A stretch of DNA of 64,000 nt from Furfurilactobacillus milii (GTDB taxonomy: Bacteria > Bacillota > Bacilli > Lactobacillales > Lactobacillaceae), in contig NZ_WEZT01000012.1 of NCBI RefSeq assembly GCF_009863985.1, positions 19,397 through 83,396 on the forward strand, written 5' to 3'. The stretch's first letter is position 1. Each line of letters starts with the position of its first letter. A model generated the notes under the pieces. It searched no databases. It worked only from the letters and a program-made list of their open reading frames with translations, and was not told the DNA's origin. Both the position numbers and the translations under genes were made by a program. Of this stretch, positions 1-8,455 are shown in pieces.

Positions 1-233
1 CTTCGCAAGCTGCAGAACAATCACAATCAGCTGCCCAAGCTGCCGCTGACGCCCAAAGTTCCCGGCAAACATCTACTGTAGATTCTACTGCAGGACCCGT
101 TATTGGAGATTCGCGTAGTCACATTTATCATTTACCTGGACAAAGGGCTTATCACATCAGTCCTGCTAACGCAGTGACCTTTAACTCAGAACAAGATGCT
201 ATAAATGCGGGTTATCGAAAATCATTAAGATAG
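1..233 (+). CDS. C-terminal part of a sunset-domain-like protein (5' end outside window)
   Basis: An open frame runs from the window edge to TAG at 231-233. The first 35 or so visible residues are rich in Ser, Ala and Gln, like a low-complexity linker. They are followed by a compact domain containing GDSRSHIYHLPGQRAY and ending in AINAGYRKSLR. The pattern I-Y-H-L-P-G, then an acidic/aromatic stretch, then A-G-Y-R-K matches the small domain (often called sunset or Ada-metal-binding-like) found at the C-terminus of secreted nucleases and surface proteins of Firmicutes. The protein is probably exported, but no signal peptide is visible because the N-terminus is missing. Family assignment is by motif memory only. 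Confidence 0.6.
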   Translation, partial: SQAAEQSQSAAQAAADAQSSRQTSTVDSTAGPVIGDSRSHIYHLPGQRAYHISPANAVTFNSEQDAINAGYRKSLR

Positions 234-412
234 CTCTATGCTAAAGATTTTGCGTAAGGATTGAACACTTAATTATTTTCAAATCTTCTAATTTATCTCA
301 AAAAAACATCGTTTACGGTCGCTCATAACGTTAGAAAAACCGTATTTATATCACAGATATTAAAACACATTTTTGAACAATCACCATATTTGTATCTGTT
401 TGCTCAAAGGAC

Positions 413-447
413 AAAAAAAGCACTGATCCCAAGGATCAGTGCTTTTT
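413..447. terminator. Bidirectional Rho-independent terminator
   Basis: A ten-base-pair perfect stem (gcactgatcc / ggatcagtgc, 420-442) is flanked by seven A on the left and five T on the right. It can stop rplL transcripts from the minus strand and the plus-strand gene that ends at 233. Confidence 0.88.
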
Positions 448-462
448 ATTCAATGCATTTAA

Positions 463-828
463 TTACTTAACAGTAACTGATGCACCAGCATCTTCAAGCT
501 TAGCCTTCAAGTCGTTGGCGTCGTCTTCTGACAAGCCTTCCTTGACGTTCTTAGGAGCTGCGTCAACTAAGTCCTTAGCATCCTTCAAACCTAAGCCAGT
601 AGCTTCACGAACGGCCTTGATGACCTTGATCTTTGATTGGCCAGCTGAGGTCAATTCAACATCAAATTCAGTCTTGGCTGCAGCGTCACCACCAGCAGCA
701 CCGGCAGCAGCAACTGGAGCAGCTGCACTAACACCGAATTCGTCTTCGATTGCTTTAACCAAGTCGTTTAATTCAACGATGGTTGCGTCTTTTAATTGAT
801 CAACAATGCTTTGAGTATCTAAAGCCAT
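463..828 (-). CDS. rplL: 50S ribosomal protein L7/L12
   Basis: A 121-residue protein with the L7/L12 architecture: an N-terminal dimerisation helix region (to about residue 35), an Ala/Gly-rich hinge (about 36-52) and a globular C-terminal domain with [22 protein letters not shown]. It forms the stalk that recruits translation GTPases, bound to the ribosome through L10. It follows rplJ by about 106 nt and shares its transcript. Expression is presumably set by the L10 leader upstream of rplJ. Confidence 0.98.
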   Translation of the reverse strand: MALDTQSIVDQLKDATIVELNDLVKAIEDEFGVSAAAPVAAAGAAGGDAAAKTEFDVELTSAGQSKIKVIKAVREATGLGLKDAKDLVDAAPKNVKEGLSEDDANDLKAKLEDAGASVTVK

Positions 829-934
829 GATTGTTTTCCTCCAAATATTGGTTTTGCTGGTATTCCAGCGAATTAGTTTTACGAGTTAAGCTACATCTAA
901 TGTATCAAACGCACCAAACGATGCATCGTCAACA

Positions 935-1444
935 TTAAGCAGCAGGTTCGTCATCCTTGTTGTCAGCAACTTGCTTAACAGCAAATGCGAAGCTGCGAAT
1001 CGGTGATTGCAATTCGGAAGCAAGCATTGAAAGCAAGTCTTCGCGACTTGGTAACGTTGCGTAAGTGTTGATTTCGTCAACAGAAGCAACCTTACCTTCC
1101 ATCATGCCACCTTTGATTTCAAGGACATCATGATCCTTGGCAAACTTGGCCAAGATCCGTGCTGGGGCGATTGAATCATCACCATTACCGAAAGCCACAG
1201 CAGTAGGTCCAACGAATGTATCGTCAAGGCCATCAATGCCGGCTTTTTCAGCAGCGCGAACTAGAACTTTGTTTTTGATAACTTCCATGGCAACGTCTGA
1301 GTCACGTAATTGCTTACGCAAATCCGTAACTTCTTCAACCGTTAAACCACGGTAATCAACAATAACAACTGATTTAGCAGCAGACAACTTCTTAGCGACG
1401 TCATCAACTACAACAGCTTTTGCTGCAATCGTTTCTTTACTCAC
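935..1444 (-). CDS. rplJ: 50S ribosomal protein L10
   Basis: A 169-residue L10 protein, starting at a GTG codon preceded by a good GGAGG site (catggaggtgtaaaac-GTG). Typical L10 stretches are visible, for example [20 protein letters not shown] (with I for the first V) near residue 30. It anchors L7/L12 dimers on 23S rRNA and is the autogenous repressor of its own operon in other bacteria. An attenuator-type leader lies directly upstream at about 1475-1600, and rplL follows. Confidence 0.97.
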   Translation of the reverse strand: MSKETIAAKAVVVDDVAKKLSAAKSVVIVDYRGLTVEEVTDLRKQLRDSDVAMEVIKNKVLVRAAEKAGIDGLDDTFVGPTAVAFGNGDDSIAPARILAKFAKDHDVLEIKGGMMEGKVASVDEINTYATLPSREDLLSMLASELQSPIRSFAFAVKQVADNKDDEPAA

Positions 1445-1474
1445 GTTTTACACCTCCATGATTGATTTTTTACC

Positions 1475-1600
1475 TAAAAAAATCCCGTTGTCCTAAGACA
1501 ACGGGTTCAAAGTCATTCATCACGAATTGCTTTGCCTCGGCAGGATATTAAGATAGCTGGATTAACAACCGTCACCTGAGTCTTAGGTAAAATTAATTTA
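1475..1600 (-). promoter_or_regulatory. L10 (rplJL) ribosomal protein leader with attenuator hairpin
   Basis: On the minus strand the leader starts with an element containing cctaagactcaggtgacgg and later taatatcctgccgagg, both typical of Firmicute L10 leaders. It ends in a perfect stem (cccgttgt / acaacggg, 1484-1505) followed by seven T, about 35 nt before the rplJ start. The loop sequence of the terminator repeats the leader's opening (cctaag), so alternative pairing is possible. The known model is that excess L10(L12)4 binds the leader and favours termination. Recognition is from sequence pattern, not a covariance search. Confidence 0.85.
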
Positions 1601-1644
1601 CTTAAACACTATAGCAAAGCAGTGGTGCTTCGTCAATGTTTGAT

Positions 1645-2334
1645 TTAGAAGCTTGCCAAATCGACAGCAACTGATGGGCCAAACGTTGAAGCTACTGATA
1701 AGTGTTGAACGTATGTGCCACGAACAGCGGCAGGACGTGCACGAACAATAACATCTTCGATAGCTTTAAAGTTACCAACCAATTGGTCAGCACTAAAGGA
1801 TACCTTACCAATTTGAACGTGAACGTTTCCGTCACGGTCAGTCCGGTAAGTAACTTGACCACCCTTAGCATCCTTAACGGCTTGCGCAACATTCATCGTT
1901 ACGGTACCCGTCTTAGGGTTAGGCATCAAGCCTTTAGGTCCTAATTGACGGCCCAAACGACCTACTTTAGCCATCATGTCTGGTGTTGCAATTGCAACAT
2001 CAAAGTCCAACCAGCCATCAGAGATCTTTTGAACTAAGTCGTCGTCACCGACTTCATCGGCACCTGCATCTTTAGCAGCTTGTGCTTGGTCACCACGAGC
2101 AAAAACAATTACTCGTTGTGTCTTACCAGTTCCGTTAGGCAAAACCATTGCCCCACGTAACTGTTGGTCTGCCTGCTTGGTATCCAAGTTGAGCTTGAAA
2201 GCAATCTCAACCGTTGCATCGAACTTTGCATAGTCGATGTCTTTTACCAAGGCAACCGCGTCTTCTACGCTGTAAGCTTTAGTCTTATCAACTTGCTTAA
2301 GCGCATCTTGGTACTTCTTGCCCTTTTTGGCCAT
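1645..2334 (-). CDS. rplA: 50S ribosomal protein L1
   Basis: A 229-residue L1 protein with the family signature region [20 protein letters not shown] at residues of about 125-145. It binds 23S rRNA at the L1 stalk and in many bacteria represses rplKA translation. It lies 148 nt downstream of rplK in the same direction, an unusually long gap for this pair. The intergenic region contains several short inverted repeats, but I could not identify a convincing L1 operator there. Confidence 0.98.
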   Translation of the reverse strand: MAKKGKKYQDALKQVDKTKAYSVEDAVALVKDIDYAKFDATVEIAFKLNLDTKQADQQLRGAMVLPNGTGKTQRVIVFARGDQAQAAKDAGADEVGDDDLVQKISDGWLDFDVAIATPDMMAKVGRLGRQLGPKGLMPNPKTGTVTMNVAQAVKDAKGGQVTYRTDRDGNVHVQIGKVSFSADQLVGNFKAIEDVIVRARPAAVRGTYVQHLSVASTFGPSVAVDLASF

Positions 2335-2482
2335 TGTGTTTTCCTCCTAGCAAATGTGGTATGGCGATGTTACACAAGGGTGAAACCAGGTCATCATATG
2401 ATAGCCCTGCGCATCCCGTGAACATCTTCCACCTGATACATTCAGTTTTCACTGAGTATCCGTACTTGTCCGTTGTTTAGGC

Positions 2483-2908
2483 TTAGCCTTCTACAGTAAA
2501 GCCCATGCTCCGAGCAGTACCTTCAACCATGCGCATTGCGGCTTCAACGTCGGCAGCGTTTAGATCTTGCATCTTAGTTGTGGCAATTTCCTTAACTTGA
2601 TCCTTGGTTACCGTAGCAACCTTTTTCGTGTTAGGTTCGCCAGAACCATGTTCAACACCAGCAGCCTTCTTCAATAGAACAGAAGCTGGCGGGGTCTTTG
2701 TAACGAAGTCGAATGAACGATCCTCATATACAGTGATAACAACTGGAATCAACAAACCTGCTTGATCAGCAGTACGGGCATTGAAGTCCTTTGTGAATCC
2801 CATGATGTTAATCCCTGCTTGACCTAAAGCAGGACCAACCGGCGGAGCAGGTGTTGCTTTACCGGCAGGAATTTGTAACTTAACAACATTAGCCACTTTT
2901 TTAGCCAT
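2483..2908 (-). CDS. rplK: 50S ribosomal protein L11
   Basis: A 141-residue protein of standard L11 length, beginning [20 protein letters not shown] and carrying the [19 protein letters not shown] core. It binds the GTPase-associated centre of 23S rRNA and is needed for factor-dependent steps and stringent response signalling. The start is preceded by AAGGAGG. It is transcribed with rplA and follows nusG, the usual Firmicute order. Confidence 0.98.
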   Translation of the reverse strand: MAKKVANVVKLQIPAGKATPAPPVGPALGQAGINIMGFTKDFNARTADQAGLLIPVVITVYEDRSFDFVTKTPPASVLLKKAAGVEHGSGEPNTKKVATVTKDQVKEIATTKMQDLNAADVEAAMRMVEGTARSMGFTVEG

Positions 2909-3021
2909 GTCTAATTCCTCCTTGAGTGTGGTAGTTGATGGCGCGTTAGAATTACGCCTCCCACGATATGCTTAAACGCATACCGTAGTAGTTTACCATG
3001 ATGGCAAACGGCTGACAAGTC

Positions 3022-3573
3022 CTACTGAATCTTTTCGACCTGATTGAATTCCAATTCGGCAGAAGTTTCACGGCCAAACATCGTTACATTAACCTTCAAC
3101 TTTTGTTTTTCGTTATCAACTTCGGTAACCTTACCGACCATGTCTGAAAAGGCGCCATCAGTAATACGAACAGATTCGCCAACTTCGAGTTCAAAGTCGG
3201 CCTTGGCCTTCTTGTCTTCGCCCAAACGGTGAAGAATTAAATCGACTTCGTCAGGCAACAATGGTGTTGGTTTAGAACCACCACCATGTGAGCCCACGAA
3301 CCCGGTAACGTTCGGCGTGTTACGCACGATGTACCAAGCCTGATCAGTCATGATCATTTCAACAAGCACGTAGCCAGGAAAGTCGTTTTCGATGACCGTC
3401 TTTGCCTTACCATCTTTTACCTGTTGCGTTTCTTCTTCTGGCACAACCACTCGGAAGATGTAATCAGACATCCCCATTGATTGCGCACGTGATTCCAAGT
3501 TGTCCCGTACTTTGTTTTCATAACCTGAATACGTGTGTAACACATACCAAAGTTTTTCAGCCGTTTCAGCCAT
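3022..3573 (-). CDS. nusG: Transcription termination/antitermination factor NusG
   Basis: A 183-residue protein starting MAETAEKLWYVLHTYSGYEN. A frame extends five codons further upstream, but the GGAGG site lies 7 nt before the ATG at 3573, which decides the start. The N-terminal NGN domain covers about residues 8-110. The C-terminal KOW domain includes VRITDGAFSDMVGKV. It binds RNA polymerase and affects pausing. It lies in the secE-nusG-rplK order, but a hairpin with a T-run (3609-3641) separates it from secE. Confidence 0.97.
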   Translation of the reverse strand: MAETAEKLWYVLHTYSGYENKVRDNLESRAQSMGMSDYIFRVVVPEEETQQVKDGKAKTVIENDFPGYVLVEMIMTDQAWYIVRNTPNVTGFVGSHGGGSKPTPLLPDEVDLILHRLGEDKKAKADFELEVGESVRITDGAFSDMVGKVTEVDNEKQKLKVNVTMFGRETSAELEFNQVEKIQ

Positions 3574-3608
3574 GTTTAAATCCTCCATTTTTTAAAACAG
3601 TGCAAAAT

Positions 3609-3641
3609 AAAAAAACTTCGACTTAGCCGACGAAGTTTTTC
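3609..3641 (-). terminator. Terminator-like hairpin between secE and nusG
   Basis: On the minus strand, aaaaacttcg and cgaagttttt form a ten-pair arm around a loop of about 10 nt, followed by a run of seven T. It ends about 35 nt before the nusG start codon, so secE transcripts would be partly or wholly terminated before nusG. Confidence 0.7.
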
Positions 3642-3720
3642 GATTAAATGCATTATAACAAAAATTCCACTGTCTTGCTACTGTCAATCATTGTGCCACC
3701 AGTAGCTACAAACGTTCGCA

Positions 3721-3897
3721 CTAGGCTAACCAAGTAATCAGGGCCTGTACGCCCCAGTCAATAAGTGCAAAAAATAACGCAAACGCCACCGAAACAGAAA
3801 TAACAATAGATGAATCTCGCCGATTTTCGCGAGCCGTTGGCCAGCGAACAATTTTCAACTCAGCAAATACGCTCTTTAAAAAACGCCACAAATGCAT
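3721..3897 (-). CDS. secE: Preprotein translocase subunit SecE
   Basis: A 58-residue single-span protein. The visible N-terminal amphipathic part is FLKSVFAELKIVRWPTARE, containing the conserved K-x-V-x-W-P-T core, followed by one hydrophobic helix (about residues 30-55). It forms the SecYEG channel with SecY and SecG. The start ATG at 3897 has GGAGG 7 nt upstream. It sits between rpmG and nusG, as in other Firmicutes. Confidence 0.95.
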   Translation of the reverse strand: MHLWRFLKSVFAELKIVRWPTARENRRDSSIVISVSVAFALFFALIDWGVQALITWLA

Positions 3898-3909
3898 GAT
3901 TCAGCCTCC

Positions 3910-4059
3910 TTATTTTGTTTCTTGGTGCAGTGTGTATTGTCCACAGTGTTTACAAAACTTGTTTACCTCTAGTCGTTTTGTCCGACTAGGGTTCGCTGTG
4001 ATGGTATAGTTACGTGATCCGCAGACTGAACATGCCAGTGCGACTTTTTTTGTGGCCAT
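3910..4059 (-). CDS. rpmG: 50S ribosomal protein L33 (zinc-binding form)
   Basis: A 49-residue protein, [18 protein letters not shown] at the start and [14 protein letters not shown] at the end. Two CxxC pairs mark the zinc-carrying C+ form of L33. The start has GGAGGTGCC just upstream. Only 12 nt separate it from secE, so the two are cotranscribed. Confidence 0.95.
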   Translation of the reverse strand: MATKKVALACSVCGSRNYTITANPSRTKRLEVNKFCKHCGQYTLHQETK

Positions 4060-4161
4060 TACTGGCACCTCCGAAATTTCTTAACAATTACGATTTCACG
4101 GCTATTGACCACTTCAAATCACCAATATTTCTAGGCGAGCGTGAGTCAATAATCAGATAAC

Positions 4162-4190
4162 AGATTATCACGTCCAGACCCCTATGTCAA
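4162..4190 (-). promoter_or_regulatory. Probable promoter for rpmG-secE
   Basis: Minus strand TTGACA (4185-4190), a 17-nt spacer and TAATCT (4162-4167) with an extended -10 TG one base before it. The -35 overlaps the stop codon of the sigma-factor gene, so rpmG-secE can be expressed independently of sigH. Confidence 0.65.
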
Positions 4191-4783
4191 TTAGCGCCAC
4201 TGGCTAACAGCACTGTCACCGCCTTTTCGTGACATCGATTGGCCGCATTGCGCACCTTTGTGTATGAACACTGAAAGTGAACTGCGATGTGCTCGATTGT
4301 CAGCCCGATACTTAACCCCCACCAAACCTGTTGCTCGAATTCTGAGAACCGATCGCACAGATAAACAAGTCGATCTTGCAATTCCAAGCGAGTCAGTCCG
4401 TCTGGCTCAATACTAGACAAGTTGCAAACATGACTATCTGCCGATTGGGCCTCTATTGACTCACTAACCTCCTCGTGAAGTCGTTTCTGTGCCTGTTGCC
4501 GACGACGCAAATCGAAGCCGCGGTTGCGCACATTCAGTCGGTAGTACGTTGCAAACTCACCAACAGTCCGGCCACGATACCGTTTTAGTGTAGTCATTAA
4601 CACCATCCGACATTCTTGAAGCCAATCATCACGTTCTAACAAGCGACCCTTGAAGTTTAACTCGCGAAACCATTTGTTAACCAAGGGCAAATAACGTTGA
4701 AAAAGACTGTCAAACGCTAGTTCATCACCCGCAATTGCCGCTGTAATGACAACATCTTCTTCCTCACGACTCCAATAATTCAT
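4187..4783 (-). CDS. sigH: SigH/ComX-like alternative sigma factor
   Basis: A 198-residue protein beginning MNYWSREEEDVVITAAIAG. The frame extends upstream, but the ATG at 4783 has a GGGGG site 5 nt before it. Region 2 features are visible around residues 15-85 (DELAFDSLFQRYLPLVNKWF, then DDWLQECRMVLMTTLKRY). A region 4 helix-turn-helix lies near the C-terminus (LTIEHIAVHFQCSYTKVRNA). The position immediately before rpmG-secE-nusG is that of sigH in Bacillus and of comX/sigX-type genes in lactobacilli. Sequence divergence is high, so the regulon is unknown; competence genes are the usual inference. Confidence 0.8.
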   Translation of the reverse strand: MNYWSREEEDVVITAAIAGDELAFDSLFQRYLPLVNKWFRELNFKGRLLERDDWLQECRMVLMTTLKRYRGRTVGEFATYYRLNVRNRGFDLRRRQQAQKRLHEEVSESIEAQSADSHVCNLSSIEPDGLTRLELQDRLVYLCDRFSEFEQQVWWGLSIGLTIEHIAVHFQCSYTKVRNAANRCHEKAVTVLLASGAN

Positions 4784-4809
4784 TATGACCCCCACTTTCC
4801 TGCTTGAAT

Positions 4810-4833
4810 GCAAAATGGTCCAGACCATTTTGC
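4810..4833. promoter_or_regulatory. Perfect 24-bp palindrome in the sigH leader
   Basis: Two 11-bp arms (gcaaaatggtc / gaccattttgc) around a 2-nt centre, ending 26 bp before the sigma-factor start codon. There is no T-run on either side, so it is more like an operator or a translation-control hairpin than a terminator. Confidence 0.55.
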
Positions 4834-5050
4834 TTAGCAGAGCTACCTTAAGGCCACAATAGTTAATCAGCAACCAAACGAACGTTCGAAAAAGGCCACT
4901 TTGTTGTCAATTATTATGATATTCATTTGTTCGACCATAAATAAATGGCCATTTTTTAAAATTTACCAACACAAGCAGCGAATGTAAGCGATTATTATGC
5001 CAAACTAAACCACAGAATTTAATAAATTGTTCGGTAGTAATGACGGTACG

Positions 5051-5081
5051 AAAAAAGAGCCAATTTAAACGGCTCTTTTGT
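5051..5081 (-). terminator. Terminator of the cysS-mrnC-rlmB unit
   Basis: Minus strand stem aaagagcc / ggctcttt (5054-5079) followed by six T, about 50 nt beyond the rlmB stop. The rest of 4834-5127 is AT-rich and holds no supported gene; the 69-codon open frame in it lacks a ribosome binding site. Confidence 0.85.
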
Positions 5082-5127
5082 TTAAAAATTTTACGATTAT
5101 AAAAATTTTTTTTCAAAATAATCGATT

Positions 5128-6003
5128 TTATAGTGGGTGACGAGAGTTGAATCCCGCATATATCAGTAAAGAAGCTGCTACCGAAGCATTCAAGCTTTGC
5201 ACATGACCGACCATTGGAATGGTCAGCATTTCGTCAACTGTCTTCTTCAATAGCGCCGAAATTCCCTTGCCTTCGTTACCAATAACTAAAGCAGTTGGAC
5301 CGGTTGCATCCCATTGACGGAAGTCCTTGCCCTTCATATCGGTGCCAAAAATCCACAGACCACGGTCCTTCAACTCTTTAACGGTCGCAACTAGATTTGT
5401 CACCCGTGCAACTGGCACATGTTCAATGGCACCTGTAGATGTTTTCGCAACAACAGATGTTAGCCCAACGGCACGACGTTTAGGAATAATAACACCATGA
5501 ACACCCGCTGCATCAGCAGTTCGTAAAATTGAACCTAAGTTATGGGGATCTTCAATAGAATCCAAAATCAAGAAAAACGGTGCTTCCTGAGCTTGCTCTG
5601 CTTTAGCAAACAAATCATCAACACTAGCGTAGGCAAACGGCGGAATGGCAAGGACAACCCCCTGATGGTTTTGACCATTTGTCATAAAGTCAAGCTTCTT
5701 CTTAGGAACGGTACTCATCACAAGATGTCGCCCTGTCGCTAACGATTCAATATTGCGAATTGCATCTGCACGCAAACCCTCTTGAATAAAAACTTTATTA
5801 ATTTGTTGATCTGAAGCCAAAGCTGCCTCGACTGGGTGTCGGCCAATAATAAAGTCCGTTGATGAATCATCATTTTGATCCGGTCTTTGTGTGACCCTAA
5901 CCTCACGTTCCTTGTGTTCGTTATTTTTGCGGCGTTGAGGGCGCGACTTGTGATCGTTAAACCGATCATTGTGTTGACCGTTTCGTTGCTGTTTTTCTGC
6001 CAT
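5128..6003 (-). CDS. rlmB: 23S rRNA (guanosine-2'-O)-methyltransferase RlmB (SpoU/TrmH family)
   Basis: A 291-residue protein. The first 45 residues are a basic, Asn/Arg-rich tail (HNDRFNDHKSRPQRRKNNEH). Next comes the SpoU substrate-binding domain (from FIIGRHPVEAAL) and the SPOUT knot with its three motifs: DSIEDPHNLGSILRTAD, LVIGNEGKGIS and IPMVGHVQSLNASVAAS. It methylates the ribose of a 23S rRNA guanosine. It follows mrnC by 8 nt; MrnC also acts on 23S rRNA, so the pair couples rRNA processing and modification. The extra disordered N-terminus is longer than in many orthologues. Confidence 0.93.
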   Translation of the reverse strand: MAEKQQRNGQHNDRFNDHKSRPQRRKNNEHKEREVRVTQRPDQNDDSSTDFIIGRHPVEAALASDQQINKVFIQEGLRADAIRNIESLATGRHLVMSTVPKKKLDFMTNGQNHQGVVLAIPPFAYASVDDLFAKAEQAQEAPFFLILDSIEDPHNLGSILRTADAAGVHGVIIPKRRAVGLTSVVAKTSTGAIEHVPVARVTNLVATVKELKDRGLWIFGTDMKGKDFRQWDATGPTALVIGNEGKGISALLKKTVDEMLTIPMVGHVQSLNASVAASLLIYAGFNSRHPL

Positions 6004-6011
6004 GTTTCTTT

Positions 6012-6422
6012 CTATCCTTCCGTTCTTCCCGACTCAACTTGATCAATGCACCACTGAGCTAACCAATCCGTGCGTTCCTGCTGAGCAGTGAGCTTAAGAT
6101 AGCCAAAGATAGCTTCAAAACCAGTCGAAATTCGATACGTCACAATATTAGTATTCTTTGCACTGTGATGAGTGGTCGCGTTACGACCATGCTTAAACAT
6201 TGTCGTTTCCTCTTCCGTTAATATCTCATCCGTTTGCATCAATTTGATCAATGCAGCTTGTGCCTTGGCCGAAACAAAGTGGGTCGCATGATGATGCAAC
6301 TTTGTCGGCACCGTGTAACCTTGCTCAATCAAGTGTTGACGAACGTATACTTCATACACCGCATCACCTAAATAAGCTAATGTCATTCCATTTAATTCTC
6401 GATAATTAACTACTTCAGTCAT
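6012..6422 (-). CDS. mrnC: Mini-ribonuclease 3 (MrnC)
   Basis: A 136-residue RNase III catalytic domain without a dsRNA-binding domain. [17 protein letters not shown] near residue 12 carries the conserved Asp/Glu. It matures 23S rRNA ends in Bacillus. The start ATG at 6422 overlaps the cysS stop by 8 nt and has GGAAGG just upstream. The longer frame to 6464 would extend well into cysS and is not needed. Confidence 0.92.
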   Translation of the reverse strand: MTEVVNYRELNGMTLAYLGDAVYEVYVRQHLIEQGYTVPTKLHHHATHFVSAKAQAALIKLMQTDEILTEEETTMFKHGRNATTHHSAKNTNIVTYRISTGFEAIFGYLKLTAQQERTDWLAQWCIDQVESGRTEG

Positions 6423-7830
6423 TTGTTTCCTTCCGCCAACGTGTTCCTTGGGGAGTATCCTCAAGAATAATGCCGCGTGTTTTTAGTTCATCACGGATCT
6501 CATCACTACGCTGGAAGTCCTTATTTTTTCGTGCGGCCAAACGCTCTTCAATCAGTGCCTGAATTCCCTCATCGGCAGTATCTTCATCCGTAAGTTCAAT
6601 CCCGAATACTGATAGTAGCGTCGACAATAACGTTTTAAGGTTAACGAGTGTCTCTTTGGCAACGGTACTTTCATTAAGATAAACGTTGATTAACTTGGCT
6701 AATTCATACACGGACGCGATTCCGTTTTGAACGTTAAAATCGTCGTCCATTGCGGTTTCAAAAGCAACTTGATGTTGTTTGGCTTGTGCCTCAATCGCTT
6801 CATCTCGGCCATCCTTGGCATCGCTCATTCGATAATTTAAATTATTAAACGTCGTTTGCAAACGAGCCAGGTTATTCTTGGCATCTTGTAAGTTACCACT
6901 GGTGTATTGGATTGGTCGCCGATACTGAGTTGTCGCCATAAAGAATCGAACAGCCTGCGGATCTTCACGTTGATTCATTTCGTGTAAGGTCACAAAATTG
7001 CCCAGTGACTTACTCATTTTTTCGTTTTCGTCACCAACAGTCACAAATCCGTTATGCATCCAGTAACGGGCAAACTTTTTCCCAGTATGTGCTTCGCTTT
7101 GAGCAATTTCATTGGTGTGATGGGGAAAAATCAAATCCTGCCCACCACCATGGATATCAAACGTATCACCCAAATACTTGGTCGACATTACTGAACACTC
7201 AATATGCCAGCCTGGCCGGCCCATGCCCCATGGTGACTGCCATGAAATTTCGCCCGGCTTAGCTGCTTTCCATAATGCAAAATCAATTGGATCCTCTTTT
7301 TTTGCATTATCACCGTCGTCAACACGGTCACTCGCGCCATTCTCTAAATCATCTAACGATTCATGAACGAGTTGGGTGTAATTAGGAAACTTACGTGCGC
7401 GATAGTACACATCGCCAGCAGACTCGTAAGCAAAACCCTTGTCTACCAGATCTGCGACAAAATCAACAATGTCTGAAATATTTTCCGTCGCCCGTGGATT
7501 AACAGTTGCCCGCTCAACGTTCAACGGCTTTGTGTCCTCAAAATAAGCATTGATGAAACGATTGCCCAATTCTGGCACGGTAATGTCTTCTTTGGCCGCT
7601 TCATTAATCATCTTATCGTCCACATCCGTGAAGTTCGAGACATATTTCACTTGGTAACCCTTATATTCAAAATATCTCCGAATGGTATCAAACGCTACAA
7701 CCGAGCGTGCATTACCGATATGAATGTAGTTATACACGGTTGGGCCACAGACGTACATATTGACCTGGCCTTTATGCAACGGAATAAAGTCTTCTTTTTG
7801 CCGCGTAAGTGTATTAAAAATCTGAATCAC
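6415..7830 (-). CDS. cysS: Cysteine--tRNA ligase
   Basis: A 471-residue class I synthetase. The HIGH motif is in [16 protein letters not shown] (about residues 28-43), the zinc-ligand area is around WHIECSVMS, and KMSKSLGN is near residue 268. It charges tRNA-Cys in the cytoplasm. The 3' end overlaps mrnC. No T-box was seen in the leader. cysE, which lies between gltX and cysS in Bacillus, is absent; structured element A takes up that gap. Confidence 0.97.
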   Translation of the reverse strand: MIQIFNTLTRQKEDFIPLHKGQVNMYVCGPTVYNYIHIGNARSVVAFDTIRRYFEYKGYQVKYVSNFTDVDDKMINEAAKEDITVPELGNRFINAYFEDTKPLNVERATVNPRATENISDIVDFVADLVDKGFAYESAGDVYYRARKFPNYTQLVHESLDDLENGASDRVDDGDNAKKEDPIDFALWKAAKPGEISWQSPWGMGRPGWHIECSVMSTKYLGDTFDIHGGGQDLIFPHHTNEIAQSEAHTGKKFARYWMHNGFVTVGDENEKMSKSLGNFVTLHEMNQREDPQAVRFFMATTQYRRPIQYTSGNLQDAKNNLARLQTTFNNLNYRMSDAKDGRDEAIEAQAKQHQVAFETAMDDDFNVQNGIASVYELAKLINVYLNESTVAKETLVNLKTLLSTLLSVFGIELTDEDTADEGIQALIEERLAARKNKDFQRSDEIRDELKTRGIILEDTPQGTRWRKETND

Positions 7831-7939
7831 GGTAACGCTCCCCTTCTCGAAAGATCAAGTTATAGTGATTTTACCATAGTTTAGGCTATTAACGCGATTA
7901 CCATAATTCACCGTGGCTAGCGTTTAATCTGTCCGTTCC

Positions 7940-8391
7940 GCTGACTGGAGACGCCGTTCCTTGGGGATCGGTCTCAGCCTTCTGAAAGTCGAAGTCTTCT
8001 ACCTCGATTATGAGCTGAAAACCGCATCTCATAACTCGTCCCACACCACTAAATGGCCAACCCCATGCCATTAAGTGGTGTCGACACGGAACTATGTCTC
8101 CAGTCAGCTTCACTCATATAACTCTATCATATCAGCACTCATTTCAAAGCTATGCGAACCATCCGAATAAACCACCGCATTCTGGTAATAACCATGAATA
8201 TTAGCCGGAGGGCGTCAACAGTGGAACCAAGCCGTGAAAGTGGTGTTAATTCGAACGCTTTTCTCGAATTTACAGCACGAACTGGCGTCAAGACTCGGGG
8301 TTCCACGAGGCTTAACGGCGAGGTGAAAGACGGTGTGCTTCCGGCTTGAACCGGTCCCACGGCGGCGTTCCACTGTTGACAACCGTAGGCG
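7940..8391 (+). repeat. Structured bipartite repeat element, copy A
   Basis: The 5' module (7940-8108) is closed by a perfect 13-bp stem (gctgactggagac / gtctccagtcagc). Inside are a helix of cga-ttatgag with ctcataa-c-tcg and a helix acaccact (8043-8050) with agtggtgt (8074-8081). The 3' module (8202-8391) is closed by a perfect 14-bp stem, gtcaacagtggaac (8214-8227) with gttccactgttgac (8367-8380). It holds the blocks ggcgaggtgaaagac and gaaccggtcccacg that recur in the other copies. The spacer 8109-8201 is unrelated to those of the other copies. Together they fill the 7831-8455 gap between cysS and gltX. Shown on the strand where most 3'-module G-T wobbles fall; the true strand is unproven. 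Confidence 0.8.
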
Positions 8392-8455
8392 AAAGAAAGC
8401 ACAAAAAATGCCACCATACGGCAAATTGCACGCATGATGACATATAAGTGGTGAA

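Noticed and set aside
2341..2480. L1-binding operator between rplK and rplA
   Set aside because: The gap is long and has short repeats, but no convincing match to the 23S rRNA L1 site.
4907..5116. 69-codon open frame upstream of sigH as a gene
   Set aside because: Very AT-rich, no ribosome site, overlaps the rlmB terminator.
7831..7900. T-box riboswitch upstream of cysS
   Set aside because: No T-box sequence or specifier structure; the leader is too short.
7898..8435. Open reading frames of 60-100 codons inside element A (and similar ones in C, D and E) as genes
   Set aside because: No ribosome binding sites, frames differ between copies, and the substitutions preserve base pairing rather than codons.
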